16,355 nt of DNA from NCBI GenBank assembly GCA_004151065.3, contig NWUY0300016767.1:27627-43981 (forward strand). The letters run 5' to 3'. The DNA is from Larix sibirica (Eukaryota; Streptophyta; Pinopsida; Pinales; Pinaceae). Both the position numbers and the translations under genes were made by a program. Positions 1 through 8,039 of the stretch are shown piece after piece (the stretch's first letter is position 1; every line of letters begins with the position of its first letter). The notes beneath the pieces were generated by a model. The model was not told where the DNA came from and made no database searches. It was given only the letters and a program-made list of their open reading frames with translations.

Positions 1-222
1 TTACTTGATGTATGCATGTTTGAGAAATTTGGCTAAGTGTAGGAAAGTGTAAAATTGTTAAACAAGTAAACGAGTTGCAGGTGTTAAGTTGAAAGGTTTC
101 CGCAGGTTAGGCATAGTTTGTCGGTGCAACAATTGATTTGGCCAAGCCCTCAAGTCGTTCTCGGGCAGTGCCACACACCGCAGTTTGACGCTGGTGACTA
201 GTGAAAATTTGTGGTTGTGACA
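1..222 (+). repeat. 5' LTR of Ty3/gypsy-like retrotransposon, 3' portion only
   Basis: This stretch aligns end to end with 4345-4565 and ends in the same GTGGTTGTGACA. It is immediately followed by a tRNA primer site, which places it as the 5' LTR. The first base of the window corresponds to about position 1162 of the 1,382-bp LTR, so the U3 part lies outside the window. By hand alignment I count about 22 substitutions and one 1-bp indel against the 3' LTR, roughly 10 percent divergence, so the insertion is old. Confidence 0.93.
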
Positions 223-224
223 GT

Positions 225-236
225 TGGTATCAGAGC
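225..236 (+). other. Primer-binding site, initiator Met-tRNA type
   Basis: TGGTATCAGAGC lies two bases after the LTR end. This 12-mer is the standard plant retrotransposon primer site, complementary to the 3' end of initiator methionine tRNA, where minus-strand DNA synthesis is primed. It fixes the orientation of the element as + strand. Confidence 0.95.
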
Positions 237-743
237 ACGTTCATAAGTGCATTTGTTCTGCAACACGAGGGTTCATAACAATTTGATGCGACAGTTGACA
301 GAGGTTCACTAAAGTAGTCACGGTGCCAGAATTCGTTGGGGTTACTCCAGGATAGTGCCGCAGGTCTGAAGCTTGCGATCGCAGAACTGCATGAGCTGTA
401 GGTTCACTACAGGAAAACACAGAGTTGACGATTTGAGGCTAAGTCTGGAAGAAACACATAATTTATCCGCAAAAGTGAAGCAACTTGAGCCTTAGTTGCT
501 GGAGCAAAGAGAGCCTAATACAAGCTCTCAGGAGGGTGTTTTGGTGGAGCACCTTCGTTGCGACCGTAGAACATAACTGAAGTTTGGTTGGAGGACTAGC
601 ACACAGGTTGACTTGGCAAGTCACCTAGATGAGTGCCTCAATAGAAACGAAGGTTGGTTGGTTGCATAAATTCATTTAGAGCACGAGGCAAGGTGCACCC
701 AAGTGAAAAACGATGTGGCATGGAAAGCAAAGGGTTGCATTAG

Positions 744-2246
744 CAACCACAGCCGCATATTTCGGTTGGCCTTAAGCACAGGCACACTCAAGAAGAGTTG
801 CGGCAGAAAGTGCATCAAGAGGAAACTCTACGACAAGCCAAGATGGAAACAACGGCTAAGAGCATGGAACGAGTGGTTTGCGAGGTAAGGCAGGCGTTCC
901 AAGAACAAATGGCAAGATTGGAGCAGGTGTTGAAACAAGGCAAAGAAGCTATGTGGAAGCTAGAGGCATTGGAGATCCAAGTTAAGGCTTGGGAAGTGCA
1001 TAGATTGGGGTCGTTACACTCGGTGGAAGGCACTCCAGAAAGCATGAAGACACAACCGAATCCATCTTTGAAGTCAGTCAGCTGCTACCTTTGCGAAGGT
1101 AACCACTTCATACGAAAATGTCCAACGAAGGCAGAGTTGACAGGTTCGGTGGGAGAGGTCCAACAGAACCCAACTACAGAAAAGCTGACTTGGAGTGAAC
1201 CCCAAGTGCAGCCACCTTCGGATGAGATTGTGGAAGCAGTGAATGCCTTAACCAAGTGTTTGGGAAAGTTACCAATGGATCCACAGGATGAGAAACAGTC
1301 GAGCCTCAGCTTTGTGGATGCAATGGTAATTGGGGTAAAGGTTGTTGCGTTAGTGGATATGGGTGCCTCCCATAGTGTTGTGAACAGCAGGAACGCAAGC
1401 TCACTTCACAACAAGGTTGATGGAAGCCAAGCTACGTTTAATGCAATGAACGGAAAGAAGAAATCAGTGGATGGAATCGTTCGAGGAGCACCCATTCGAG
1501 TTGGCGAATGACATGGCATAATGGATTTTTCCATAGCACCTATAGATGACCACTCCATGATCCTTAGGCAGGACTTTTTGAAGTTAGCCAAGGCGGTTCT
1601 AGTACCGTTCAGTAATCGGTTGGTGCTCTTGGCGAAGGCTCATAATTGGAGTATTCCGATGAATTTCATGGAAAATTTGGGAATTATGCCACGAATGTCC
1701 TCCATTCAGTTGCATGGGGTAAACGACACATCTATGGAGAGTTCTATTGGAATTACTCAACAGTCAGAAGAGTCGAGGAACCAAGGCACAACAAAGAATG
1801 AAGATCACTTAACGCATAGATTGGATAAGTTGGCGTTGCAGACAGATTCATCCTTGAGGGAGATTGAGTCGTTACACTATCAACAACTTGTTGGCAGCGA
1901 AGCATGGCTTGCACCAACGATAGTAGCAGTAGAAGTTGCGAAGGTGGGAATTCCAAGTAGCACAACATGCGGAGCAAGTGACAACAGTTTGAAAGGAGTG
2001 GACCAAGAGGCGGATTCACTTCAACATGTTGAGCAGAGTCTTGACAAAGGCAAGTGTGAGGGAGAACTTGGCCAACAACATGATCAGTGGGTAGAAGACT
2101 TGATTGCAGATGCAGGAGGTTCCAATGAAATGAGGGTTTCTACGGTAGATCTGGTTGCAGAGTTGAGGACAACTTCCCAGCTCACGACGCAACAGACATT
2201 GTGTCCTTTTGCATGCATGTTATCGGTGTCCCAGAGTCCTAATTGA
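744..2246 (+). pseudogene. Gag (zinc knuckle) plus retroviral-type aspartic protease, broken
   Basis: One reading frame runs from a stop at 741 to a stop at 2244, interrupted by a single TGA at 1509-1511. The N-terminal part is a glutamine- and glutamate-rich coiled coil (about 760-1000) instead of a normal Gag capsid. A CCHC zinc knuckle with spacing C-x2-C-x3-H-x4-C follows at 1083-1121 (CYLCEGNHFIRKC), a spacing seen in plant Ty3/gypsy Gag. A retropepsin domain follows: LVDMGASHSVV at 1350-1382 is the active-site loop, and DFSIAPIDDH and ILRQDFL at about 1524-1580 match its second half. Two faults hit the protease. The DTG catalytic triad reads DMG, and the stop falls in a conserved GEW-type motif. 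The 1600-2246 tail is hydrophilic and unrecognised. Family assignment is firm; activity is very unlikely. Confidence 0.85.
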
Positions 2247-2614
2247 CGGCTGGAAAGTTGGCAGAAGTAGGATGCAGACCGGTTGAGACGGTGGCAGTCC
2301 TAGCCTACTTAGAAGAAAAATCTCCCTTGTTGGAAGAGTCAAATGCAAAGAAGGCCAAGGAGATGGAGTTCACCTTGAGCACACTTCGCTAAATTGAGGA
2401 CTAGAAAGACAAAGATTCAGATAGCTCGGAGCACCAAGAGGAGTACTTGGGCAAGACTAGGTCATCGTTTAAGGGGACAAGTAAAGGTGCAAGGAGACAA
2501 GCTAGACAAAGACAGCAGCGTGTCGAAGCTGAGGAAGCTTCAACGACAGTTGTGGATGTCTGCTACGCAGCCAAGCTTGGGGGTTTGGTTGCAATTCTAC
2601 AAAGACATAAATGA
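2243..2614 (+). pseudogene. Unrecognised broken reading frame downstream of Gag-Pro
   Basis: In the +2 frame relative to Gag-Pro, a coding-like translation runs from 2243 to a TGA at 2612, broken by TAA at 2390 and TAG at 2402. It begins with an acidic and leucine-rich part (LAYLEEKSPLLEESNAKKAK), passes through a DSDSSEHQEE stretch, then a strongly basic run (GARRQARQRQQR), and ends in VVDVCYAAKLGGLVAILQRH. It starts where the Gag-Pro frame stops, so it may be the continuation of that protein after a frameshift near 2235. It does not resemble reverse transcriptase or integrase, and I cannot name it. Amino-acid clustering is the only evidence for coding origin. Confidence 0.4.
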
Positions 2615-3170
2615 TCATGAGGAAATTGTGTGAGTTCGGTGGTCAAACAGTTGGGAGTGGCAGCCTATGGCTCCACATACCATTTTTCCTAGGATGAGAC
2701 TTGAGCTAGCAAGCTCACTGTTTTGGCAGGGGCAGTGAAACTGTGGGCGCCTTGAGGAGGTGGCCTTAGACATAAATTCAGCCAAGGTTGTGTGATGGAA
2801 TACAACAAATCATGGAACCGCAGTGGGCAGTTTCGCAACAAAGGGGCAGAAGAAATTTTGTCCCAAGTATGGTAGCATGACATAAGGCGGACCGAAGCGC
2901 AGCAAGAAAGGCAGTTTTCGACATGAAGAAGTTTGTTCTCATTGTGAAGAGCGATACGGTTGGGAGTCGCGACCCAATCAATTCGGCACGTGGGGGTTAA
3001 CAGCGAATGGAATCTTGGTAGAGATGGCGAAGTACCGCAACAACAGTAGGTTGAGCAAGTGTGGTAACCATAAGAGACTTTGGAAGAAGACTCAGTTGCA
3101 GCAGTGGTTGCAGTAAGTTTCTAAGTGCTAGGGGTTACTTGGAGACATTGTCGAGGGCAGCAACAAGCTT

Positions 3171-3183
3171 AAGTGGGGAAGGT
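3171..3183 (+). other. Polypurine tract of the Ty3/gypsy-like element
   Basis: AAGTGGGGAAGGT directly precedes the LTR start TGTCACAACCAC. It sits where plus-strand priming is expected in an LTR retrotransposon and supports the LTR boundary at 3184. Confidence 0.8.
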
Positions 3184-3628
3184 TGTCACAACCACATTTT
3201 TGGCGCAACACCCACACTTGCATGGGAGTCTTGCATTCCCGCCCAAGAGGATGGCTTGGGCGCTCGATTGGGTAGAAACGATGTTCAGTTGTGAAAAGAC
3301 TTGGAAAGCATGCAGGCGACCAAGTGACAGAACAGACGAATGGGGTGCGCGGACCTAGCCTAGTCGCACTCCCACCAAAGACGCCCATACTCAGCACTTT
3401 CGCGCTTGGCAAGCCCACGAGTGGGGAGTGATTGCACGTTGGCGAGATGGAAAGAAACGGGGCATCGGGCGCACCCGTGGACCATTGAAATACGTCAAGT
3501 GTTGGTGTTGCGGCGCGCTACCCAAGCGCCCACACACTCCGCGGAGCAGTTCCCAAATGGACTGGGACTTAACGCAAAAAGCCAAGGAAACAGGCGGAAG
3601 GTTGGTGGACGAGACCCCAACAGAAAAC

Positions 3629-3880
3629 GAACTCGAGTTCATAGCCAGCAGGGAGCTTGTGTTGGAATTCAATAGGAAAAGAGCTCGTGTTGGAAGCCAA
3701 CAGGAAGGAACTCGTGTTGGGATCCAGCAGGAAAGAGCTCGTGTTGGAAGCCAACGGAGAGCTTGTGATGGGAGTCAGCGGAAAGGAACTCGGGTTGGGA
3801 GCTTCGACGAGTGTGGGTTGGAAGCTCCAGCGAACATGGGATGGGAGCCGACAGAACAATGTAGGTTGGGAGTCGATTCC
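3629..3880 (+). repeat. Degenerate 22-28 bp tandem array in LTR U3
   Basis: Units of the form GARCTCGTGTTGGAAGCCAACAG start at 3629, 3653, 3681, 3708, 3735, 3759, 3786, 3809, 3832 and 3854. The central units are 27 bp apart and well conserved, and the outer ones decay to 22-24 bp. The array lies upstream of the TATA box, where tandem repeats in LTRs often act as enhancers. That role is inferred here, not shown. Confidence 0.85.
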
Positions 3881-4016
3881 CATCGAACGGACCAATATGC
3901 GGATTGTGCGGAGGTACTTGGACCAAGGTCGTTGCATATGGTAAGGCGGTTGGAATTGGAGTAAACGACAAGTAAGAAGTGCGCCCAAGGTGGGTTGCGC
4001 CCTCCCACAATGAAGC

Positions 4017-4025
4017 ATATAAAAA
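4017..4025 (+). promoter_or_regulatory. TATA box of the 3' LTR
   Basis: ATATAAAAA follows the G-rich U3. It is the best core promoter in the LTR and would put transcription start about 30 bp downstream, near 4050, marking the U3/R boundary. Confidence 0.65.
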
Positions 4026-4565
4026 GTCTAAGGAAAATAGCTAAGAAGACATTCAAGCAAGGGAATTTCAGACAAGGAAAGGAGACATAGGGCTAGGTAG
4101 GCAATCCAAGCTCTGTTCTCACGCATAGTCTGGTTCCAACAAGAATCAGATTGTAGCAGGGTTTCATAAGAGGCAAAATTGTGTGGGTTTTGTACTCGTT
4201 CTGGTTGCACAGTGAGACAGTTTCAGCAGCAAAACGTGTGTTGCAGCAGTCAACAGTCTCTAAGAGTTGGCACGTCCGAGCAGGGAGCAACTCTGTCATT
4301 TTGTATTTTGTATATCTATTGTAAGGCGTGTTNGTGTTGTGTATTTACTTGATGTATGCATGTTTGAGAAATTTTGTTGCGTGTAGGCAAGTGTAAAACT
4401 GCTAAACAAGTAAACAAGTTGCAGGTGTTAAGTTGAAAGGTTTCTGCAGGTTAGGCGTAGTCTGTCGGTGCAACAGTTGAGTTGACCAAGCCCTCAAGTC
4501 GTTCCCAGCAGTGTCGCACACCACAGTTTGACGTTGGTGACTAGCGAAAAATTGTGGTTGTGACA

Positions 4566-5040
4566 CTTAGGTTACATGTCTTTCAGTAATGAGAGAGTGC
4601 CCAAGTTCTAGCGAACCTCTTGTTACGTTTGTAATTTTTATTATATATGAATAAATAGTACCATGCTTGCAAAAATAAAATTATTAATGTGAGGGCATAT
4701 ATTTTTTTCCTTGGAGATCACAGATTTGAATCTGGAAGAGATAGGATATGTACACCGTCATAGATTAAAGCAATCAAATCTTTATATTGACGAGGCCTTT
4801 GTCTCATAAACAAAAGAAGTCTTTTTTTTTTAATATTGAAAACCCTATGTACAAATTGTTTTACTCAACGTTTCGAGCTAAATAACATAACCCATCACGA
4901 GGAAAAGATACCAAGGAACCTTGCATGCTCTTTGCTCAATAAATGTCAATTAACAATATTCATTCAAAGATCATGACAAATGCTCCAAAGTGAAGATCAT
5001 GTTGACCGAATTGTGAGATATTAAGTGAAGTATAAAATAT
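4566..5040. other. AT-rich spacer with no recognised feature
   Basis: This is the flank to the right of the LTR element. I found no coding-like translation, no repeat unit and no element ends in it. It becomes increasingly AT-rich toward the minisatellite. Confidence 0.5.
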
Positions 5041-5672
5041 TTAATAGGATAAATATATATTAATTATTCATGAAGTTTAATTAATTGATGTTTGTTATTA
5101 TTTTTATGGTATCATTATTTTTTCTATATTGACAAGGTATAATAAAATATCAAGTATGGTATAGATGTTAATTATTAAATTCTGAAATTTAATCATTTCA
5201 ATTTAATTGATGTTTGTTATTATTTTTTATGATACCATTTTATTGCTATAAAGTATAATAAAATATTTAATATGCTATATAGATATTAATTATTCAATAT
5301 TTTAATTAATAAATTTTATTTATTTCAATTTGATTGATATTTGTTATTATTTATTTTTTATGATATCATTAATTATAATAACCTATTTAATATAATATAT
5401 AGATATTAATTAGTCAATGTTATAATTAATGAATTTAATTATTTCAATTTGATTAATGTTTGTTTGTTTTTGTTTTTTTTGATATGATATCATTTTTTTT
5501 TGTTGGGTTGATAAAGTATAATAACCTATTTAATATAAAATATAGATATTAATTATTCAATGCTGTTATTAATGAATTTTAATTCATTCAAATTGATTGA
5601 TTGATGTTTGTTTATATTTTTTTATGGATAAAGTATAATAAAATATTTAATATGATATATGGTTATTAATTA
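5041..5672 (+). repeat. AT-rich minisatellite, about 125-bp unit, five copies
   Basis: The anchor GATGTTTGTTATTA recurs with small changes at 5087, 5209, 5336, 5455 and 5603, giving spacings of 122, 127, 119 and 148 bp. Each unit also contains TATGATATCAT-like, AAGTATAATAAAATATTTAATAT-like and AGATATTAATTATTCAAT-like blocks in the same order. A TTA/ATT microsatellite follows at about 5663-5697. The block resembles matrix-attachment-type AT-rich DNA, but function cannot be judged. Confidence 0.85.
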
Positions 5673-5758
5673 TTATTATTTGCTTATTATTATTATTGTT
5701 AGAAGTGTTTAATAAGTTATAATTTAATTATTTTTTGCTAAGAAAGGTATATTAGGAT

Positions 5759-6183
5759 AGGTTATTGGGTAGATCACTTGGATTTAATGATGAGGATGGA
5801 GAAATATGGGGTAGCTGCATAGAACAATTGTGGGGAGGTCTTGTTAAGATTAAAGATGAGGAGGATTCTCTCATTGGGATAAAACACCCAAATGGGATTT
5901 ACACTTCCAAAATAGGATACAATGTTGTAAATTAACAAGAGGCTCGAGGACCTGCCAAATGGTGGTAAAGTGTGATTTGACATTTTTGCTTCCCTTCAAA
6001 AACTTGTATCTTTATGTGGCTTCTCCTCAATAACATGGTTTCAACATAAGACATCCTCCAAAGGAGGTCCTACACAAAACCTAAAAGATATTGCCTCTGT
6101 CTATCCTAAGAAGAAACAAACTTTCATTTGTTCATGTCTTGCACTTTCACTCATAATGTATGGAATGAAATTGCTATTTGTAT
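5759..6183 (+). pseudogene. LINE ORF2 remnant, zf-RVT domain (5' half)
   Basis: One frame reads through 5762-6183 with five stops (TAA 5933, 5966, 6047, 6107; TGA 5978) and no frameshift. Its translation follows the zinc-binding domain that comes after reverse transcriptase in plant LINEs. There is an HPNGIYTSKIGYNVV segment, then a KTCIFMWLLLNNMVST segment, then cysteines at 6092 and 6098, a histidine at 6125 (EETNFHLFMSC), a cysteine at 6140 and NVWNEI. The reverse transcriptase and endonuclease upstream are missing, so the copy is 5'-truncated or the AT-rich block replaced them. LINE similarity stops at about 6180. The rest of the protein reappears at 14795. Confidence 0.8.
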
Positions 6184-6507
6184 TGTAACTATCCATCATC
6201 TAAACAAGATAGTGGGGGATATGAACGAGTGTGGCTTTTAACTAAGCCTAAAGGCCACATGCGATCCATAACGAGAAATAAATATGTGTGCATGTGCATA
6301 ATATAAACACAATGGAATTAAACTTCATCCACACCCATAAAACATGCATTTACCGGCATAATACATCACATGCATAATCATAACAACATGGTAGATTCAA
6401 ATAATAGTAAATAATAGATCAAGCATATATCATATTACAAGAGAATACTCACATGGAATAAAGATAAAAACAATTGGTTGTGTAAGTGCCATTTTCCACC
6501 CAATCAT

Positions 6508-6528
6508 AGGTACTATATATAGCATATA
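6508..6528 (+). promoter_or_regulatory. Possible TATA element
   Basis: CTATATATAGCATATACT is a good TATA-box match inside the 5' part of the inserted block. If 6184-8039 is a long LTR, this could be its core promoter. In AT-rich DNA such matches are common, so support is weak. Confidence 0.2.
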
Positions 6529-6717
6529 CTATTTTTGTTCAGAATCCACCCCCAAGTAAAGCTATGAATCCACTAGGGTGAAGGAAAACACCTACAGGCC
6601 TCTATCTCTCAACCCATAACCCATTATTCTCTCCATGCTCGGCCAAATGCTCATACCAAGATTTATAATAGTCTCACTTAGCTAGCACACCCTTGGCTCC
6701 ACAATAAATACCCTGCA

Positions 6718-6775
6718 CAACACCTTCCAAGCTCAGGCATTCCCTTCACCAATCCAGGTCCCTCGAGCGATCCAT
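6718..6775 (+). repeat. Direct repeat, copy 1 of 2 (about 58 bp)
   Basis: The block CAACACCTTCC...GCGATCCAT is repeated at 7248-7304 with about 80-85 percent identity by eye. The best conserved core is CCCTTCACCAATC-AGGTCCC. It may be a local duplication or part of a larger repeat pattern. Confidence 0.75.
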
Positions 6776-6930
6776 GTTACTAAGTGCTTCCATTGTTTAC
6801 ATAGAAAGAGTCTAACCGACTGCATAGTGTTGGAGATATACATGTAGCTTTCACTCATGGCTTCTTAGGCATGTAAGAGTATCATAACTAACAAGGTTGG
6901 TCTCAGGCCTCAATCCTCACTTACAACCAA

Positions 6931-6944
6931 CTCTCTCTCTCTCT
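6931..6944 (+). repeat. CT microsatellite
   Basis: Seven CT dinucleotides occur in a row, immediately upstream of the G-rich degenerate array. Confidence 0.9.
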
Positions 6945-6974
6945 AGTCTACAGATTGGGATAAAGGTTCAGGTT

Positions 6975-7240
6975 CAAGGTGAAACGCAGTGTCTAGTGAC
7001 CGAAATGGCTTGTTAACGAAGTCAAGGGAACGGAGGTCTCCGCGAAGGGTGAGTCTGAGCGTGAGGGTAAGTCTATGTGTTCACGAAGGTGATTTTGCAT
7101 TGTCTAGGGTCCACATAAGTTTGAAACAAAGGGATGGTTCCCATGATGGTGGTCTGGACACAAGGGTAAATGATTCTAAATGCCAGGGTAAGAATTTGAC
7201 GCAAAGGAGAAATTGTTTGAATGCAAGGCTAAACAATCTA
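6975..7240 (+). repeat. Degenerate tandem array of about 18-23 bp with AAGGGTRA core
   Basis: Successive units begin with CGAAGGGTGA, TGAGGGTAAG, CGAAGGTGAT, TAGGGTCC, CAAAGGGATG, CAAGGGTAAAT, CAGGGTAAG, CAAAGGAGAA and CAAGGCTAAA, mostly 18-23 bp apart. This low-complexity G-rich pattern explains a spurious 114-codon frame at 6989-7333. A related stretch resumes at 7371-7515 with TGAGGGTCTGAG, CGGGTCAG, AAGGTAAGATCG and AAGGTAAGATAG. Confidence 0.6.
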
Positions 7241-7247
7241 CCCCACC

Positions 7248-7304
7248 CAACACCCTTCAATTCTCAGGTGTCCCTTCACCAATCTAGGTCCCTTGGCGAT
7301 CCAT
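7248..7304 (+). repeat. Direct repeat, copy 2 of 2 (about 58 bp)
   Basis: This is the partner of 6718-6775. It sits directly after the G-rich degenerate array and before its continuation. Confidence 0.75.
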
Positions 7305-7370
7305 TTTTCCATGTGATTCCAAGGTCCACGTGAGTTCAACACGGGAAAAACTGAGGATGTCAATTATGAG

Positions 7371-7515
7371 GAAAATTTCTAGGTGAGGGTCTGAGTGTGA
7401 TCGGGTCAGTGTCTATGATAAAAATGAGTCTCAGCATAAGGAGGAATTCCTGATGAGTCTACGAGGATGCCTTTGTAAAAAGGTAAGATCGACGACTCCA
7501 ACTCCCAAGGTAAGA
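7371..7515 (+). repeat. Continuation of the degenerate GGGT-type array
   Basis: Units such as TGAGGGTCTGAG, CGGGTCAGTG and two AAGGTAAGAT blocks recall the array at 6975-7240. Conservation is weaker, so the boundaries are approximate. Confidence 0.4.
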
Positions 7516-7792
7516 TAGAGGAGAAATCAATAGGTTCCTTTGACATACTTCTAACCATGGAGAAAAGGACTCCTATGATTGTCCTAGAACTCCTTCAATC
7601 CCCATGCTTCCATAATTGCGAGAGGGGACTTCTCCCACCAACCTCACACATAATTAAGGATTGAGTGAAAATAGTAAAAAGGAATTAATTGGCTCATTCA
7701 AGCTCATGGCAGCAATTGGATTGGATCTATAGCAGACACTTGGCAATCAAGGATTCAACCCCCCCATAGGTCCCCTTTTTTCTTCCCCTCTA

Positions 7793-8039
7793 GTGGAATC
7801 ATAGCCCCTTTGGTGCTCTTTACACAACCATCTTGGACCATTCATATTATTTATTAGGATAATATTTACATAGCATTCNGCACCTTACACAACCATCTTG
7901 GACCATTCATATTATTTATCAGCATAATATTTATATAGCATTTAGATTAGCTTGATGAGCCAATCGCATAGTTCAAATATGAAAACATTATCATAATGGA
8001 TTCAATATATATTCTAAGGGTCAAATTGGGGGTATTACA
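7793..8039 (+). repeat. LTR fragment, TGTAATACCCC/GGGGTATTACA family
   Basis: The segment ends GGGGGTATTACA, the same end as at 14794. Upstream of that it is homologous to 11862-12007 (CACAACCATCTTGGACC core, then GATTAGCTTG-T-AGCCAATC). An N at 7879 separates two 64-bp near-copies. In + orientation 8039 would be the LTR 3' end; the bases that follow (TGACTATCGATGG) resemble a decayed primer site only weakly. It is probably a 5' LTR remnant, whose 5' end is lost or lies as far left as 6184. Confidence 0.6.

Larger units (their letters stand above)
223..3183 (+). mobile_element. Internal region of non-autonomous Ty3/gypsy-like LTR retrotransposon
   Basis: The internal region between the two LTRs is only about 2.96 kb. 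It carries a primer site, Gag and protease remnants and a polypurine tract. I could not find reverse transcriptase, RNase H, integrase or chromodomain motifs in the parts I translated. A full Ty3/gypsy pol would need about 3 kb by itself, so the element appears to have replicated in trans, like TR-GAG or LARD-type derivatives. The leader at 237-743 has broken, charged, coiled-coil-like translation (for example LEETHNLSAKVKQLE from about 448), suggesting decayed Gag sequence. The stretch 2615-3170 gave no recognisable protein. Confidence 0.85.
3184..4565 (+). repeat. Complete 3' LTR (1,382 bp) of Ty3/gypsy-like retrotransposon
   Basis: The LTR begins TGTCACAACCAC and ends GTGGTTGTGACA, a perfect 12-bp terminal inverted repeat with the canonical TG...CA ends. 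A polypurine tract lies to the left, and its last 221 bp match the 5' LTR copy. It has a G-rich U3 with a tandem array, a TATA box at about 4017, and one N at 4333. Several long overlapping reading frames cross it, but the array period being mostly a multiple of three explains them. Any target duplication would start at 4566 (CTTAG), but its left partner lies outside the window. Confidence 0.93.

Noticed and set aside
3428-3964. 178-codon open frame across the 3' LTR
   Set aside because: It lies wholly inside the LTR and spans the 27-bp tandem array. The period being mostly a multiple of three keeps several frames open on both strands at once. No domain is recognisable.
6989-7333. 114-codon open frame on the + strand
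   Set aside because: It coincides with the degenerate G-rich array and one copy of the 58-bp repeat. The composition is low-complexity and no domain is visible.
6184-8039. A complete 1.86-kb LTR from TGTAACTATCC to GGGGGTATTACA
   Set aside because: Only the first five bases match the family start well, and there is no second full copy to compare. It is kept as a possibility for the left edge of the insertion, not as a called LTR.
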